This document shows, one piece after another, positions 9,201-21,558 of a stretch of 29,133 nucleotides of DNA. Positions within the stretch are counted from its first letter, which is position 1; each line of letters begins with the position of its first letter. Source of the DNA: Blastocladiella britannica (taxonomy: Eukaryota; Blastocladiomycota; Blastocladiomycetes; Blastocladiales; Blastocladiaceae); NCBI GenBank assembly GCA_025349905.2, contig MU624717.1, positions 1 to 29,133 of the forward strand. The letters are read 5' to 3'. The translations under genes and the position numbers were made by a program. The notes under the pieces are model-generated. The model did no database searches. It was given only the letters and a program-made list of their open reading frames with translations, and was not told the origin of the DNA.

Positions 9201-12200
9201 GGCGGCCATGAAGGCCGGCGACTGGGTCCTGCTGGACGAGCTCAACCTTGCGTCGCAGTCGGTCCTGGAGGGCCTCAATGCGTGCCTCGATCATCGCGGG
9301 TCCGTGTACCTCCCCGAGCTCGACAAGGCGTTCAACAAGCACCAAGGGTTCCGCATTTTCGGCGCGCAGAACCCGCTCGAGGAAGGTGGCGGCCGCCGTG
9401 GTCTCCCCAAATCGTTCCTCAATCGGTTCACACAGGTGCACGTCAAGTCGCTCACTGACGAGGATCTGATGCGCATTGTGCTCGAGCAGTACGCGGGCGT
9501 CACGTCCGAGGCCACCATGGAGCGCATGCTCCAATTCAACTCGCAGCTGCACACCAAGACCATGGTCACGCGCGAGTTTGGCGCCGCTGGGTCGCCCTGG
9601 GAATTCAACTTGCGCGACGTGCTGCGCTGGCTTGAGCTCATGAAGCAGCAGCAGGTCAGCGACCCAGCATTGTTCCTGGACATGCTGTACCTGCAACGCA
9701 TGCAGTCGGCGACGGACCGCGCCAAGGTGCTGGCGCTTTGGAACGCCGTGACGGACCAGAACGTGGTCATTGCGAACCCGACGCTGCAAGTGACCCCCAC
9801 CACCGTCTCGCTTGGCCAAGCGGTCGTGCCGCGGCTCAACCGCCAGTCAGAACACCTTGCCCTTTCTGCGACGGTCTCGCTTGGAGTCGGCAGTAAAACG
9901 GCGGCGGCACATGTCCCGCACCCGATCTTGCGCCCGCTCGAGTCCCTCTTGACGGCCGTCAACGCCGGCTGGATGTCCATGATTGTTGGGCCTAGCGGGA
10001 GCGGCAAGACTGCGCTCGCACGCCTTGCGGCGGCGCTGACGGGCAACGAGTTGGTGGAGTTTGCCATGAACAGCTCGGTGGATGCGCTGGAGCTGCTGGG
10101 CGGGTTTGAGCAAGTGGACAAGACCCGCTGCCTCGAGCAGCTTGTGCGCGAACTGGCGACCAGTACCAAGCGGTTGCTTGGCCTGTACTCGGTGGCGACT
10201 GCCCGCGGCCCGCTGCACGCGACTGCCACCATTGCCCCCGAGCCGCTGCGCCAACTGGCGACGTACGCGGCCCAAGTGCACGTCACAGAGCACCAGTTCC
10301 AGCACTGGATCGACCTGCTAGAGTACACGTCGACGCTGCTGGGTGCCGAGCCCTGCCGCGAGCGCCACGATGCGCTCTTATCAAAGTACCAGCTGCTCAC
10401 TGACAGCGCCGGCAAGTTCGAGTGGGTCGATGGCGTGTTCCTGGACGCCGTGCAGCACGGCAAGTGGATTCTGCTCGATAATGCCAACCTGTGCTCGCCG
10501 TCGGTGCTGGACCGCCTCAACCCGTTGTTTGAGCAGTCGTCGCACCGGTACCTGCTCATCAACGAGCGCGGGCAAAACGATGTGGGCGAGTTTATTGTGG
10601 TGCACCCGCACCCGAACTTCCGCATGTTCATGACCCTGGATCCGCGCTTTGGCCAAATCTCGCGGGCCATGCGCAACCGCGGTATTGAGATTGCGCTGAC
10701 AGACGACCAGTGGATGCACGACCGCCACACGCTGGCGCAGATGCTCGAGGCCAAGGGCGTGACGGCCCCTGCCCAGCGCCGGACTATCCTGTCGGCGCTC
10801 GAGAACCACTCGCCGCGCGACTTTGTCATGTCGTCCGATTACATTGTGGATCTCGTCCAGCGCGGCATGTCGCTCCGACACGCGATCCAGCTCGTTTCTC
10901 ACCACTCTCTGAATCTCAACAACGAAGAAGACGAAGAATCATTGGAAACGCGCGTGCCCCACCCGCCCGTCCTGCTCTCGGACTCGATGGCGACCCTGGC
11001 GCAGTCCAAGTTCTCGTTTATCGTATCCGAGTCCGTCTCGGACGCGGAATCGGCCGTGGCCGCCCTGTCCACTGTCGAGGACCCGGCCAACGCATTCCAG
11101 TGGAAGTGGCTCCTTGACGCGTGGCTCGCCTGGCACAAGACGACTAGCCCACCACTCGGCGCGGCTCGCACCGCCGAGCTCGAAAGCATGGCCGCGGTCC
11201 TCGCACGGCTGGTAGACACACAGGCCAAGCTTGGCGACCACATTGTGGCCAAGTGCACGGTGCAGTTCATCAAGCTGCAGCTGACGATGGAGCACACGTT
11301 CCAGCAGACGCCCAAGCTCAAGCTGTCCAAGATGAACTTTGTGCAGCGGTCCCACTGCTTCCACGCGTTCCCGCACCGCATCAGCAGTGTCGAAGTGTCA
11401 CCGGTCGTGGCCGGGCTTTACCCGCTGCTGGCTGCCTTCAACACGAGCATTCCCCTTGCGCTGGCCGATTCTGCCACCGGTGCCGACAAGCAATTGCTGG
11501 ACGTGATTTCGTGGATGGCCTCGCTCTGGTCGCAGTGCCTGACTGGCAACGGCGCCACCGCCGAGCTCAACTTGAACTTGCTCGACGCGCACATTTCCCA
11601 GCTCTTGTCGTTGACGGCTGGCCTGCCGCTGCTGGCGCCGTTCCGCAGCCACCTGTCTGAGCTCCAGCTCTTGTACGCTGGCGATATGGAGGCATCCCAG
11701 GCAGTGTGGACGCTGCTGCACCCGTGGGCAGTGCGCACTGCCGCCATTTACGAGCCCGTGATGGTGCTTCTGGCGCTCAACCCTGCCTCGCTGACGCCGC
11801 AGCAACGTGATCTTGCCGTGGATGCCCTGACCAAAGTTTTTTTGGGTGATGCGTCGCAGCAGGCAATGCTCACGCATGATCTTCCCCGTCTCGTGCGCCT
11901 CGTTCAGCCGCCGCCAGTACTCAAGGCCACCGAACCCATCGCCAATGGCGAAATCGCCGACGCCAACAACCTGATGGTTCACGAGAGCGAGATCACCGAG
12001 TCGGTCGGCCACATGGTGGCAGCGTGCGTGCATGAAGATGGCGAGCAGCGCGACGCGATCCGCGACTGGGTGTGGTCGTCGGTCGCGCTGTCCACGCTGG
12101 CGCAGATTGCGCACGGTCAATCCCCCGGCGGCGTGGAGCCCGCGGCGGCCAAGCGGCTCGCCAAGCACGCGCCGACGCTCGCGCACCTGGTGCACTTCCA

Positions 12201-15200
12201 GCTCCTGCAGTGGTCCCACTCGCACCGCAGCGACCTCGAGCGCAGCTGGAACACGTACTACGTCAATGTCTGCCGCGTCCTCCGCTCCCAGTCGCCGTGG
12301 CAGCCGCAGCCCAAGCTGCTCTCGTCCCAGCTGGTGCAGTCGTGCCAGTCCGCATCGGTCGTCGACTTGGGATCGGTGGTGGATCGGCTCAAGGCCACGG
12401 CCAACACCATTCTCGACCACCAGGACTTGCTGCGCGTGGACCTCGTCCAACTTGAGCGCGACTTAGTCCTTGCGCGCGTCAATGTGCTTGCTTCGATTCC
12501 GCAGTCGCCCACCGCTTCGGCGCAGCTGCAGGCCGCGGGCTCGCTCGCCGCCAAGCACGGAACTTCTTTGGTGGAGATGGGAAAGGCGTGGATTCACGCA
12601 GGCCTGGCGTTCTTGGAGCTGGCCGCGCCCATGTCGCCCCTTGACCCGGCGACGCGCTTCTCGCTCGTGCACCAGGCCACGCAGGCCCTCCAGGAGACGC
12701 TGCAACTGGAGTTGCGCGTGCGCATCGCGCTCCAGCTCCGCGACAATGGCATGGACACGAACCAGACCATTGATTGGGTGCGGGCACGCCTGGCGGTCGT
12801 GAGCCGGCACGTGGAAGAGACCGCGCGCCAGCTGTACCTCCGCCCCGTGGATGCCGACCAGCAGTTGCGGCGTTTGTTTGCCGAGATTCAGTCCATGATG
12901 GCGTCCATGTCGGGCGAGTCGTCGTTCCTGGGCCAGCTGCTGGCGGGCCACGAGTCGGCGCACCAGACCGAGGCCATTCGCGTGGTCGAAACCTCGCTGT
13001 CCATGTTTATTGAGCGCACCGCCAAGAACTTCCCGCTGTTCTTGGACGTGCTGGAACCGTTGTACTCGGGCCTGTACGACGTGCTGCACGGCATGTCGCT
13101 CGTGTCCATGTCCCTGGCGGCCGAGTCGCGCGAGCTGGTGGAGCTGGCCGCGCTGCCGGCTATCCGCAGCGGATCGCTGTCGCGCTTGGTGGACCACGCG
13201 TGCGACTTTGACAATGTGAATGGTCTCGCGCACGCCGTGTCGCTGCTGGAGGCGGTCGCCACACATCGCGAGCTGGTGGGCCACCACCCGGATCTGATGG
13301 ACCAGGTGCTCCCACTGATCCACGCGCTTCTGGAGCGGTTCCAAAAGCGGCGCGAGGAAGAGAGCCGCCGCCGCAAGGAGGAGGAGCAGTCGTTCAAGTA
13401 CGCCACCAAGACCGTGGTCCTGGAGGACGAGGACTTTGACTGGTTCCGGACCGAAGACGATGTCCACGACATTCACACGCGCACGCTGCGCGACGACGCC
13501 GACGGCGCCGGGCTCAATGCGTCGACGGGCATGATGGGCGAGCAGTCCATGGACGTGGACGGCATGGCGTCCGAGCAGCTCAAGAAGCAGGAAAGGCAGC
13601 GCGAGCGCGAGGCCAACGACCGCGTGGCGGTGCTCGAGTACCGCGCATTCGTCGTGTACCAGGAGCTGTTTGGATCGTGGTCGTCTGCGCACCGCTTGGC
13701 GCATATTGGCACCCAGCAGCACTGCGCGGCACAATCCAGCGGGTTTATTCACGTGCTCGCGCTCTCGGCTAACCACCGCACACTCACCGAGCCCGTGGAC
13801 AATGCCACTTACGATTTCTACCGCCATCCGAACCTCAAGGAGTCGGCGCGGCTGCGACCAGTGCTGGTCAAGCTCGACGCGCGCGCCAAAGAGTTCCTGC
13901 GCCAGTGGCCCGACCACGCGGCATTGCAGCAGCTGGTCACGGTGTGTCATCGCATCGCGGTCTTCCCGGCGACCATGCCCTTGATCAAGTTTGTGCAGTC
14001 GCTCGAGTTTCTGCTGGAAAAGTGCGACGAGTGGGAGAAGTTTGCAGCGTCGCACGTGTCGGTCCGCGAGTCCATGACCGAGATCACCACGCTGATTGTG
14101 GACTGGCGCCGGCTCGAGCTCTTCAACTGGGGAACGCTGCTCGACTACTATGACGCGCAGGAGCGCAAGCAAGGCGCGTCGTGGTGGCTGCACCTGTACT
14201 CGGTCCTGGTGCACTCGGAGGACCTCGATTCCAAGGACCTGATCAGCAGCATTGACGAGTTTGTGCTGACGTCGACGCTTGGCCAGCTCGAGCTGCGGCT
14301 GCAGATCCTCGAGTCGCTGTACACGCACTTCCGCCTGCCCGTGCTGATCAACACCCGCGACTACTATGCGCAGTTTTTGCCGTTTGTCAAGGGCAAGGTC
14401 GCGCGGCAGCGGTCCGAGATTGAGCGCGAGCTCAAGGACCAGTTCAAGATCGCGAGCTGGAAGGACGTGAACGTGTACGCGCTCAAGCAGTCGGCGCAGC
14501 GCACCCATCGTCAGCTCAACAAGTGTCTGCGCAAGTACCGTCTGATCTTGCAGGAGGCGCTTCTGCCTTTGATCGGGGACCGCAGCGATGCGCTCTTTGG
14601 CGACCAGCGGACGCCGTCCATCCACCGGCCCGTACCGGCGACTGGCGCACTGACGCAGGCGCTGTACTTTTACCCACCAGCGCTGGCCAAGCAGCTGGAA
14701 AAGGCCACATCGTGGCTGTCGACCCGAGATGCCAAGCTGGGCCCGATTCTCACCCGCTCGGTGCAGTTTGCCGAGCAAGTGACCGAGCTTCCGTTGCCCA
14801 TGACCGCGTTTGCGCTGGAGGTCATTGAGCAGATTGCCAGCTTCAAGGCCGAAACCGATAAAGTGTCGCAAAAGCTGGCCAAGCACGAGGCCACCAACAT
14901 GCTGCAGGTGCGCAAAAAGGCGCTGGCCGATTTCCTCAAGCAGATGCGCGGCATGGGCCTGTCGTGGCGCCACGCGGGCGTGCCGTCCACCCACGACCTG
15001 ATGCTGCTGGCGTCGCCGAGCGCGCTGGCGGTGACGGCCGAGTCGGACTCGGCCGACGTAGCCAACGTCATGACGTTCATGCCGCTGGTCGACGCCGCTA
15101 ACACGTACCATATGCGGCTGGTGGCTCTCGTGCAGTCGCTGCCCGAGGTCATGAGCAAGCGGTCGCCCGACGTCAACCACAGCCAGGCCGAGCGCGCGAT

Positions 15201-18200
15201 CGGGTACGCGACCGACCTGTTCAAGCTGTCGCTGGCCGAGCGCCGCGCGCTGGTGCCCGCGGTGCACCAGTACCACCAACTCGTGCAGCAGGTGCACTTG
15301 ATTCAGGTGGCAACCGCCAGTAAGGACGACGACGCATGGGTGGACAAGTCGCGCGTCGCGGCCCAAGTGCTGGCGCTTAGCTCGATCGCGCTCATGTGCC
15401 AGCGCGTGGTGACGCTGAATGTGCTGTCGGCCAAGGCCACGCCCGTCGTCGAGGACCTGTGCGCGAGCGCCCTGGCGTTCCTGAAACGGTTCCGGGGCGC
15501 GCACCCGCTCCAGGGCCCGATCCACGTGCACTCGGCGCGGCTGCTGGCCGAATGGGCGGCTGCCAAGGCCGATGCCCGCGCCGCTCTGGCCGAAACCGCG
15601 GCGCGCTGCCCGCGCGACGCAATGCTGCTGGACGGGCTCGCGAGTTACTTGGACGACGACGATGCGTTGCGTGTGGATGCCAGCGCCGGCATCTCGTCGT
15701 TGACAGTGTCGTCGCCGCCACTGCTTTTGCAAGAGGTGGTGGATGCGGGCCAGGCGGTGATTGAGGCGGTCATGGTGCAGCTCCAGCACGTGCACTCGTT
15801 CACCACGCAGGTCTGCGGCCTTGCCGCCAGTGGCGACAACGCTCCATTTGCCGCAGCTGCTGCTCCGATGCCAACCAACGGTGACGCCATGGACACGGAC
15901 GTCACTCACACATCACCCGTTCCTGTCAAGGACGTGCACCGTCTGGTCCTCGACCTATGCACCAAGCTGGCAGCCACGCAACTCCCAACCGTCATGGCGA
16001 AAGTGTTGGTCTGGCAAGGCCCCTCGTCCGTTTCGGACGCCGTGTACCACCAGCTGATGCGCCTCCGCCCGCTCCTGACCAACCTGGTGCACGCGCTGCA
16101 CGCGTCCGTCACCGAGCTCCTGCGCCACCACAAGTCGGTCGCCAAGGCGTCGTATGTGCTGATGGTCAACATGATCAAACTGGTGCAGAACGGGTTCGGC
16201 GTGCCCGACATGTCGGACGACCAGGACAACAGTGGCGCGGCCGGCGACGGCCAGATGGAGGACGTCGAAGGCACGGGTATTGGTCAGGGCGCCGGAAACA
16301 AGGACGTCAGCGACGAAATCGAGGACGAGGAGCAAGTGCTTGGGCTCAAGGACGAAAAGCCCGAGGACGCCGGTCCTGACGACGATGGACAAGACGACCA
16401 ACAAAAGAAGGAGGAAGACAAGGGTCTCGAGATGGAGAACGATTTCGATGGCGATCTCGAGGACCTCAACTTGGACGGCGACGAAACCAACAAAGACCAG
16501 CAGCCCGAGTCGGCCGACGAGGACGAGGACGAACCGGACTTGGACGAGGGCATGGACCAGGTGGACAAGCCCGAGGACAACAAGGTCGACGAGTCGCTGT
16601 GGCAGGACGACGAGGAGCAGGAGTTGCGCGAAATGGATGATCTGGACGAGGAGAAGATCAACCGCGACTCGCACGACGTCGAGGAGCTCGAGCAGGACCA
16701 GCAAGAGGCCGCGGCCGAGCAGCCCGCCAACGAGCAGGACGTGGACATGAACTACGAGGGCCACGTCGGCGACGACGACGACCAAGACCAGGAAGAGGAG
16801 AAGGATGGTGGTGACGAGGAAGACGACTCGGACTCTACCAAGCCTGACGACAAGGCCGCCCCGGACTCGACCGAGGACGTCAAGAACGATGACGCCGAAG
16901 CCGATGACGACGACAAGCGGTCGGTCGAGGGCGACGACGCCGATCTCGACGAGCAAGACGCCATGGACGTGGACGGCGACGACCAGTCGACTCCGCCCGC
17001 GGATGCGCATGAGGACGAGGACGCGCAGGACGGCCAAGAAGAGGCCGATGAATTGGATCCGGCGGCCGACAGTCCGCCCGATCAGGAGGAAGATGAGGAT
17101 GCAGCCGACCGCGACGCCGAAATGGACGTGGACGAGTTGTATGACCAGCAGGAGGACAAGGAGGAGGAGGAGGATGGAGAAGATGAGGAGGGAAAGGAGG
17201 AGGAGCAAAAGGAGGATGACGAGACTGCTGCCGATCAAGACGAGCAGCCGGCTGCAGGCGTCTTTGACGACGCGTCGGCGGATGCCATGGACCAGGACGA
17301 GGATGCGGCGCCGCCGCCGCCCGATGCTGAGGAGCGCAGCGACGACAAGACCAAGGTGGGCATGTCGAACCGCGACGACGGCCAGGACGACGCCGCCGAG
17401 CGCACCGAAGAGGCCGCCGAGCAGTCGGGCCAGGCCGAGCAAGAGGCGCGGGATTCCGCGGCCATGTCGGCGGACCAGTCGGCCAGCGATGCGCTCGAGG
17501 AGCAGCGGCGGTCGCTTGGCGACGCCATTCGCGAGTGGCGCGAGCGCCTCAATGTGATGGAGCGCGACCAGGAAAATGCCAAGGAGGACGACGCGGCCGA
17601 TAAGAAGGACGACACGGCTCGCTACGACGCGGACGAGTTCGAGTATGCCGCCGACGACGAAGAGGACGCGGCAGAGCAGACGCTCGGTGCCGCGGACGCC
17701 GACCAGCACCAGTCGATCGTGCCACCTGTCCCCGAGGAGGACGACGCCGCCGCGTCCGAGGAGGAGGAGGAACAAGAAGAAGAGGACGGGCACAAGGAGA
17801 CCGATCAGCCCCCACCGGCCGGCCCCACCGCAGCAACGGCGGCGGCGATGCAAGGACCTCAAGACGGCAAGGACGACTCGGAGCGGGACGAGCTCGACAG
17901 CGACGCCGCCCAACCGCCCCGGCCAACCCTGGACATGGAGGACGATGAGGAGGAAGAGCCTCTGACGGAAGAGCAAGAGCAGCGCGTGCGCGCCGAGATT
18001 GCCACCGATCTGACGCGCATTCGCGGGTCGCACGAGCCCGCACATGAGCTGTGGCACAAGTACAAGGCGGTGACGCACCACCTGGCCCAGCAACTGACCG
18101 AACAGCTGCGGCTGATTCTGGAGCCGACGCTGGCCGCCAAGCTCTCGGGCGACTTCAAGACGGGCAAGCGTCTGAACCTGAAAAAGATCATTCCGTACAT

Positions 18201-18873
18201 TGCGTCGGACTTCAAGAAGGACAAGATCTGGCTGCGCCGCACCAAGCCGTCCAAGCGCACGTACAAGGTGATGTTGGCGGTGGACGACTCGGAGTCGATG
18301 GCCACGGGCAACGCGGTGACGCTGGCGTTCGAGTCGCTGGCGGTGCTGGCGCGGGCCATGGCGCAGCTCGAGGTCGGCCAGTTGGGCGTGGCCGCGTTCG
18401 GCGACCGCGTCGACATTGTGCACCCGTTCGACCAGCCGTTCTCGGACGACGCCGGCGCGCGTGCGCTGTCGTCGTTTACGTTTGCACAGCAACGGACGCG
18501 TGTCGGTCACTTGGTCGAGACTGCGGCCGCCGCGTTTGACCAGGCATCGTCGTCGGGCGGTGGCGACGACACGTGGCACTTGCTGCTGATCATTTCCGAC
18601 GGCGTGTGCGAGGACCACGACCGCGTGCGCAACCTCGTCCGCCGCGCCGCCGAGCGCCGGATCCTGGTCGCGTTCATTGTGCTTGACCAGAAGCCCGAGG
18701 CCGAGTCGATTCTCAAGATGTCGGCGGTCGAGTTCACGGGAGGGAAAGTGGTCATGCGCCGGTACATGGAGACGTTCCCGTTCGATTTCTACGTGGTCTT
18801 GCGCGACGTCTCACGGCTGCCGATCGTGTTGTCGGATGCCCTGCGCCAGTTCTTTGCTCTTGCCGCCCAGTAG
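3292..18873 (+). CDS. MDN1: Midasin (MDN1/REA1), giant AAA+ ATPase of 60S ribosome biogenesis
   Basis: Midasin is a dynein-like nuclear ATPase that strips assembly factors from pre-60S particles by pulling on the UBL domains of Ytm1 and Rsa4. Best gene model: exons 3292-3366, 3432-3792, 3862-3927 and 3989-18873, giving about 5,128 aa (yeast 4,910; human 5,596). The last two junctions (3793-3988) are the least certain; all frames from about 3990 on are secure. Six AAA modules each show a Walker A: residues near 451 (GVTGSGKSS), 794 (GETGTGKTT), 1222 (GPTSSGKTS), 1512 (GETGCGKTT), 1846 (GSPGVGKTS) and 2166 (GPSGSGKTA). Walker B is LLDE or VLDE in AAA2-5. It is LLED in AAA1 and LLDN in AAA6, as I recall for the family. 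AAA2 carries the long helical insert (nt 5985-6340). A long linker follows. A D/E-rich tail comes next (nt about 16210-17990). The C-terminal MIDAS domain has a DDSESM motif (DxSxS; nt 18283-18300) and ISDG. TAG stop at 18871-18873. Confidence 0.97.
16210..17990 (+). other. Asp/Glu-rich flexible tail of midasin
   Basis: About 590 residues, roughly 4241-4835 of the protein, are dominated by Asp and Glu with recurring AMDVDGDD-, EEEDGEDEE- and DADD-type blocks plus Gln, Ala and Lys spacers. In midasin this segment is a flexible tether linking the linker domain to the substrate-binding MIDAS domain. The DNA is correspondingly rich in GAC/GAG/GAT repeats, so it could be unstable or hard to assemble. 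No frame break was seen across it. Confidence 0.9.
18250..18873 (+). other. MIDAS (VWA-like) domain of midasin
   Basis: The C-terminal about 200 residues form the metal-ion-dependent adhesion site. The DxSxS signature is present as DDSESM after the strand YKVMLAV. A conserved acidic loop (LIISDGVCEDHD) follows about 100 residues later. This domain binds the UBL domains of Ytm1/WDR12 and Rsa4/NLE1 in known midasins. The metal-coordinating residues visible here look intact, so substrate binding is expected to work. Confidence 0.9.
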
Positions 18874-18919
18874 TAAATTATTATCATAAATATATCTTCC
18901 ATTCTTGTATACCTGTTTA
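18874..18919. terminator. Convergent 3' ends of MDN1 and URI1
   Basis: Only 46 bp separate the MDN1 stop (18871-18873) from the URI1 stop (18920-18922). The spacer is A/T-rich (AAATTATTATCATAAATATA) with no perfect AATAAA on either strand. Cleavage/polyadenylation for both genes must lie here or inside the opposite gene, so overlapping antisense 3' UTRs are likely. Confidence 0.55.
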
Positions 18920-21197
18920 TCATCGGCGAGCACTGTCGCGGGCCTGCTTGAACTTGCTGACGCGCTTTGGGGGCTCACCGGTACTGGCAGGCGATGTTGT
19001 TGCTGCTGTAGTTGTAGTCGGTGCTGCCGGGGTCGGTGCTGCCGCGGCGACAGGAGCGGAGGTGGTGGGAACTCTGATCGGCGTTCGACCTCCGCGGAGA
19101 GAAGCAGGCGCAGCAGGCGTTGGCACCGGTTTCTGAGCGCGTTGTTGCAGTTGGTGTTGTTGCTGCTCGCCGCCCTTGTCGCCGTCGTCAAGGTACTGCA
19201 AGTACTCGCTGTACATGGCGCGTCGTTCCTGGACTCCCGGTGCACTGTTGCCCTCTTGAATTTCGGCCCGCCAGTCGGTGCTTGATGCCGACGGGTCCAA
19301 GCGCCCAACCGCCACCGCCGTGGCACTGACCGACCGGGCAAACCGCGACCGGTCGGCCTGGGTGCCGGCCAGCTCGCCCAGCTCCGACTCGGGCAGCATC
19401 ACGTCGGACCGGTGCCGCATCTGCGAGGCGATCCGCGACCGCGAGGACGCGTACGCGTGCGCGACTTCGCGGTGGTGCATGTCGTACGCCAGCGGATCTT
19501 CATTGTCTTCGTCCCTGGTGTCGTCGCTGTCATCGGTGGGGCTGGTAGCAGCGGCAGCGGCAAGGCTCCGAGATGGTCGGGGCGGTGGCGGAGCGCGCTC
19601 TACGATGGTATCGGCAATCGGCCGGCGGTTTCCAGCTACAGGCTTCTCTGCGCGGTGGTCATGGTCGGACACTTCCCCGTCCTCCAGCTCGGCGTCGCCG
19701 GTCGTAGCGGCACCAGCCGCGGCAGCGCCAGTCGAACCAGCAATATGCCGGGCCAGCTCCTCGTCGGGCTCGGTATCGCTCTCGGTCGACGTATCGCTCC
19801 CGCTCGTCGGCCCAGCGGGGACCGCAAACCGGACATGGCGCGCCAGGTCGGTCGCGGATGGTGTTTTCTTGAGCGAGGACTTGCGCGGCGCCAACTGGTC
19901 TTCATGATCAGGCAGTGCCTGGCCCTGCTGCTTCTGCTTTTGCTGGTGTTTCTTCTGCTTTTGCGATTGCTTCTGCTGCTGCTGTCGCGGTGGCGACGCC
20001 GATCGCACCGGCCACGAGCTCGTTAAAACCACTGGCGTCGAACTCGACCCGCCCAAATTCCGCGCTTTTTCCATTGCGCGGTGCGCGGCCGCCAGGTCCC
20101 GGGCCGAGTACTGCGTGGTCGATGGCATCAATGCATGGCCGTCTTCGGGCGGCACCTCCTCCATGATATCCATGAACGGCAGCCCGTCCTCGTTCAAGTC
20201 CAGCTCCTGCACGCCCGAATGAGACGGCGTCGCGGTTCCGCGGCGGGGCGATAGGCGCGATGCGCCGGTCGCGGGCGGACGTGGGGGACCAAAGTACACG
20301 GGTGCAGACGCGTTTTGGTTTGTTACCGTGGACTCGACTACCGCTACCGTCGGCTTTGCTGGTGCAGTTGGTGCTGCTGGCGCAGATGCGGCTGCGGGTG
20401 GTGCAGTTCGAGCAAAAGCTGCCGTGGATGGTTTTTTTGATCGCTTGCCAGGGCTACTTGACCGAGGGGTAGCGGCAGGAGCAGCACCCGGAGCTTGCCC
20501 CTTCGAAGAAGCAGCAGGAGGAGTCAAAGGGAGCGGCGGCGCGTGCGCGGGCCTTAGCCGCTCCACGATAGTATCCGCGACCGGCCGGACTGCGACTGCC
20601 GCCGCCGCCGCCATCGCCGCCCGTTTCGCCCCGCTCGCCATCTCCTCGCGCTTGGCCCGGATCGCTGCCGCGGTGTCGCGCGCCTCGTCGAGTTTCTGGT
20701 CCACAACTGATAAATGCCGCCCATCGGTCGGTCAGTACGAAATGATAGAAATAAGAGAAAGCCGTAACGTACACTCGATCCGGCGCTCGACAATGGCCGC
20801 GGCCTGCGCGGCCGACCGCTCCACAAACCAGTTATCACCCAGGAGCACCGTGATCTCGTTGGTGTGCACCAGGTGGCCGGGCATGAACGCGAGCGGGCCC
20901 AGCGGGACTACCACTGGGTGCCGGACTTTCGCTGGCAGGGTCGTCAGGGTCGCGTGCAGGGCCGAGTAGTCGGCGCGGAACCCGGTCCATTGGTCGAGCG
21001 TGGCCAGGGATGCCAGGAGTGCCTTTTTTTTGTTTTATTTCATTATAGTCCAGGTGGCCATGGTGGTTGTTGGTATAGTGGGGTTGGTCAGCGCGTGCTC
21101 AAGGGGGACCAAGTCCAAAACAATCAAAGCGCACCTCGTGCAACGCGTGCGGGTCGTCGGGGAGCCGGATCGCGTCGTTCTTCTTGCTGTTGCTCAT
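18920..21197 (-). CDS. URI1: URI1/BUD27 prefoldin-like protein (699 aa)
   Basis: URI/Bud27 is a prefoldin-like chaperone subunit that binds RPB5, helps assemble RNA polymerases and links TOR signalling to translation. Model: exon 1 at 21135-21197 (ATG 21195-21197), exon 2 at 20773-21022, exon 3 at 18920-20706; introns 112 and 66 nt. Exon 2 carries the diagnostic prefoldin block VPLGPLAFMPGHLVHTNE followed by VTVLLGDNWF-like sequence. These match the human VPFGPFAFMPGKLVHTNE core. Exon 3 continues the second coiled coil, then about 560 mostly disordered Ala/Pro/Ser/Gln-rich residues. The C-terminus PPKRVSKFKQAR matches the conserved (R)VSKFKAAR end of the family. An ADTIVER motif occurs twice (residues about 148-154 and 469-475). 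The acceptor before exon 2 lies in an A-run, so exon 1 and the start are the weakest part. Confidence 0.92.
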
Positions 21198-21558
21198 CTC
21201 GTCTGTATAACCCGTCGTTCCCTTGGTCGTTATCGTTAGAACGAGAGTGAGAGTGAAAGTATTGAATGAAGGAAGAGATAATATATTCGGACCCCTGCAA
21301 GGACAGGAAGTGACAGAGAGAGAAAAGGAAAACGCGACAACCTCACCCACACCCGAGCCCGTCCCTCGACCGTCATCACCAGCCCGTTGAAGTTGGCGTT
21401 GGTGAGCGTCGGTCCCTCACGGCTCCCATCCCCACCGCACTGCCCTGCACCAAGGAGCGCTTGATCCAGCCGGGATTGGTAGTCCCGGCAGACGCCCCCG
21501 CGGCCGTTGAATAAAGGAAGAGCAAAGACAAAGAAGCACAATGATATTGACATATAAC
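21198..21558. other. Spacer between URI1 and F-box-like gene with unassigned coding-like sequence
   Basis: This 361-bp spacer is not plain UTR. On the minus strand, 21300-21520 contains GC-rich, codon-like sequence in two frames (TLTNANFNGLVMTVEGRAR; NPGWIKRSLVQGSAVGMG). A convincing acceptor lies at 21294-21305 (CTGTCCTTGCAG) with possible GTGTGG/GTGAGG donors 52-58 nt before it. A perfect GTGAGT donor sits exactly at the stop of the upstream gene (21557-21562). These may be 3' exons of the F-box-like gene or 5' UTR exons of URI1. No single model joined them cleanly. Confidence 0.4.

Noticed and set aside
12463..15909. 1148-codon open frame on the minus strand inside midasin
   Set aside because: It is the mirror of GC-rich midasin codons; its translation is His/Arg/Gln/Leu-rich without domains, and the plus strand carries the conserved protein.
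16210..17990. GAC/GAG-rich block considered as a tandem repeat or satellite
   Set aside because: The units are irregular and encode the known acidic tail of midasin; composition is explained by protein function.
15955..18618. 887-codon minus-strand frame with many hydrophobic Val/Leu/Ile runs, membrane-protein-like
   Set aside because: The hydrophobic runs are simply the antisense of the Asp/Glu-rich tail (GAC/GAG read backwards gives Val/Leu); no independent gene signal.
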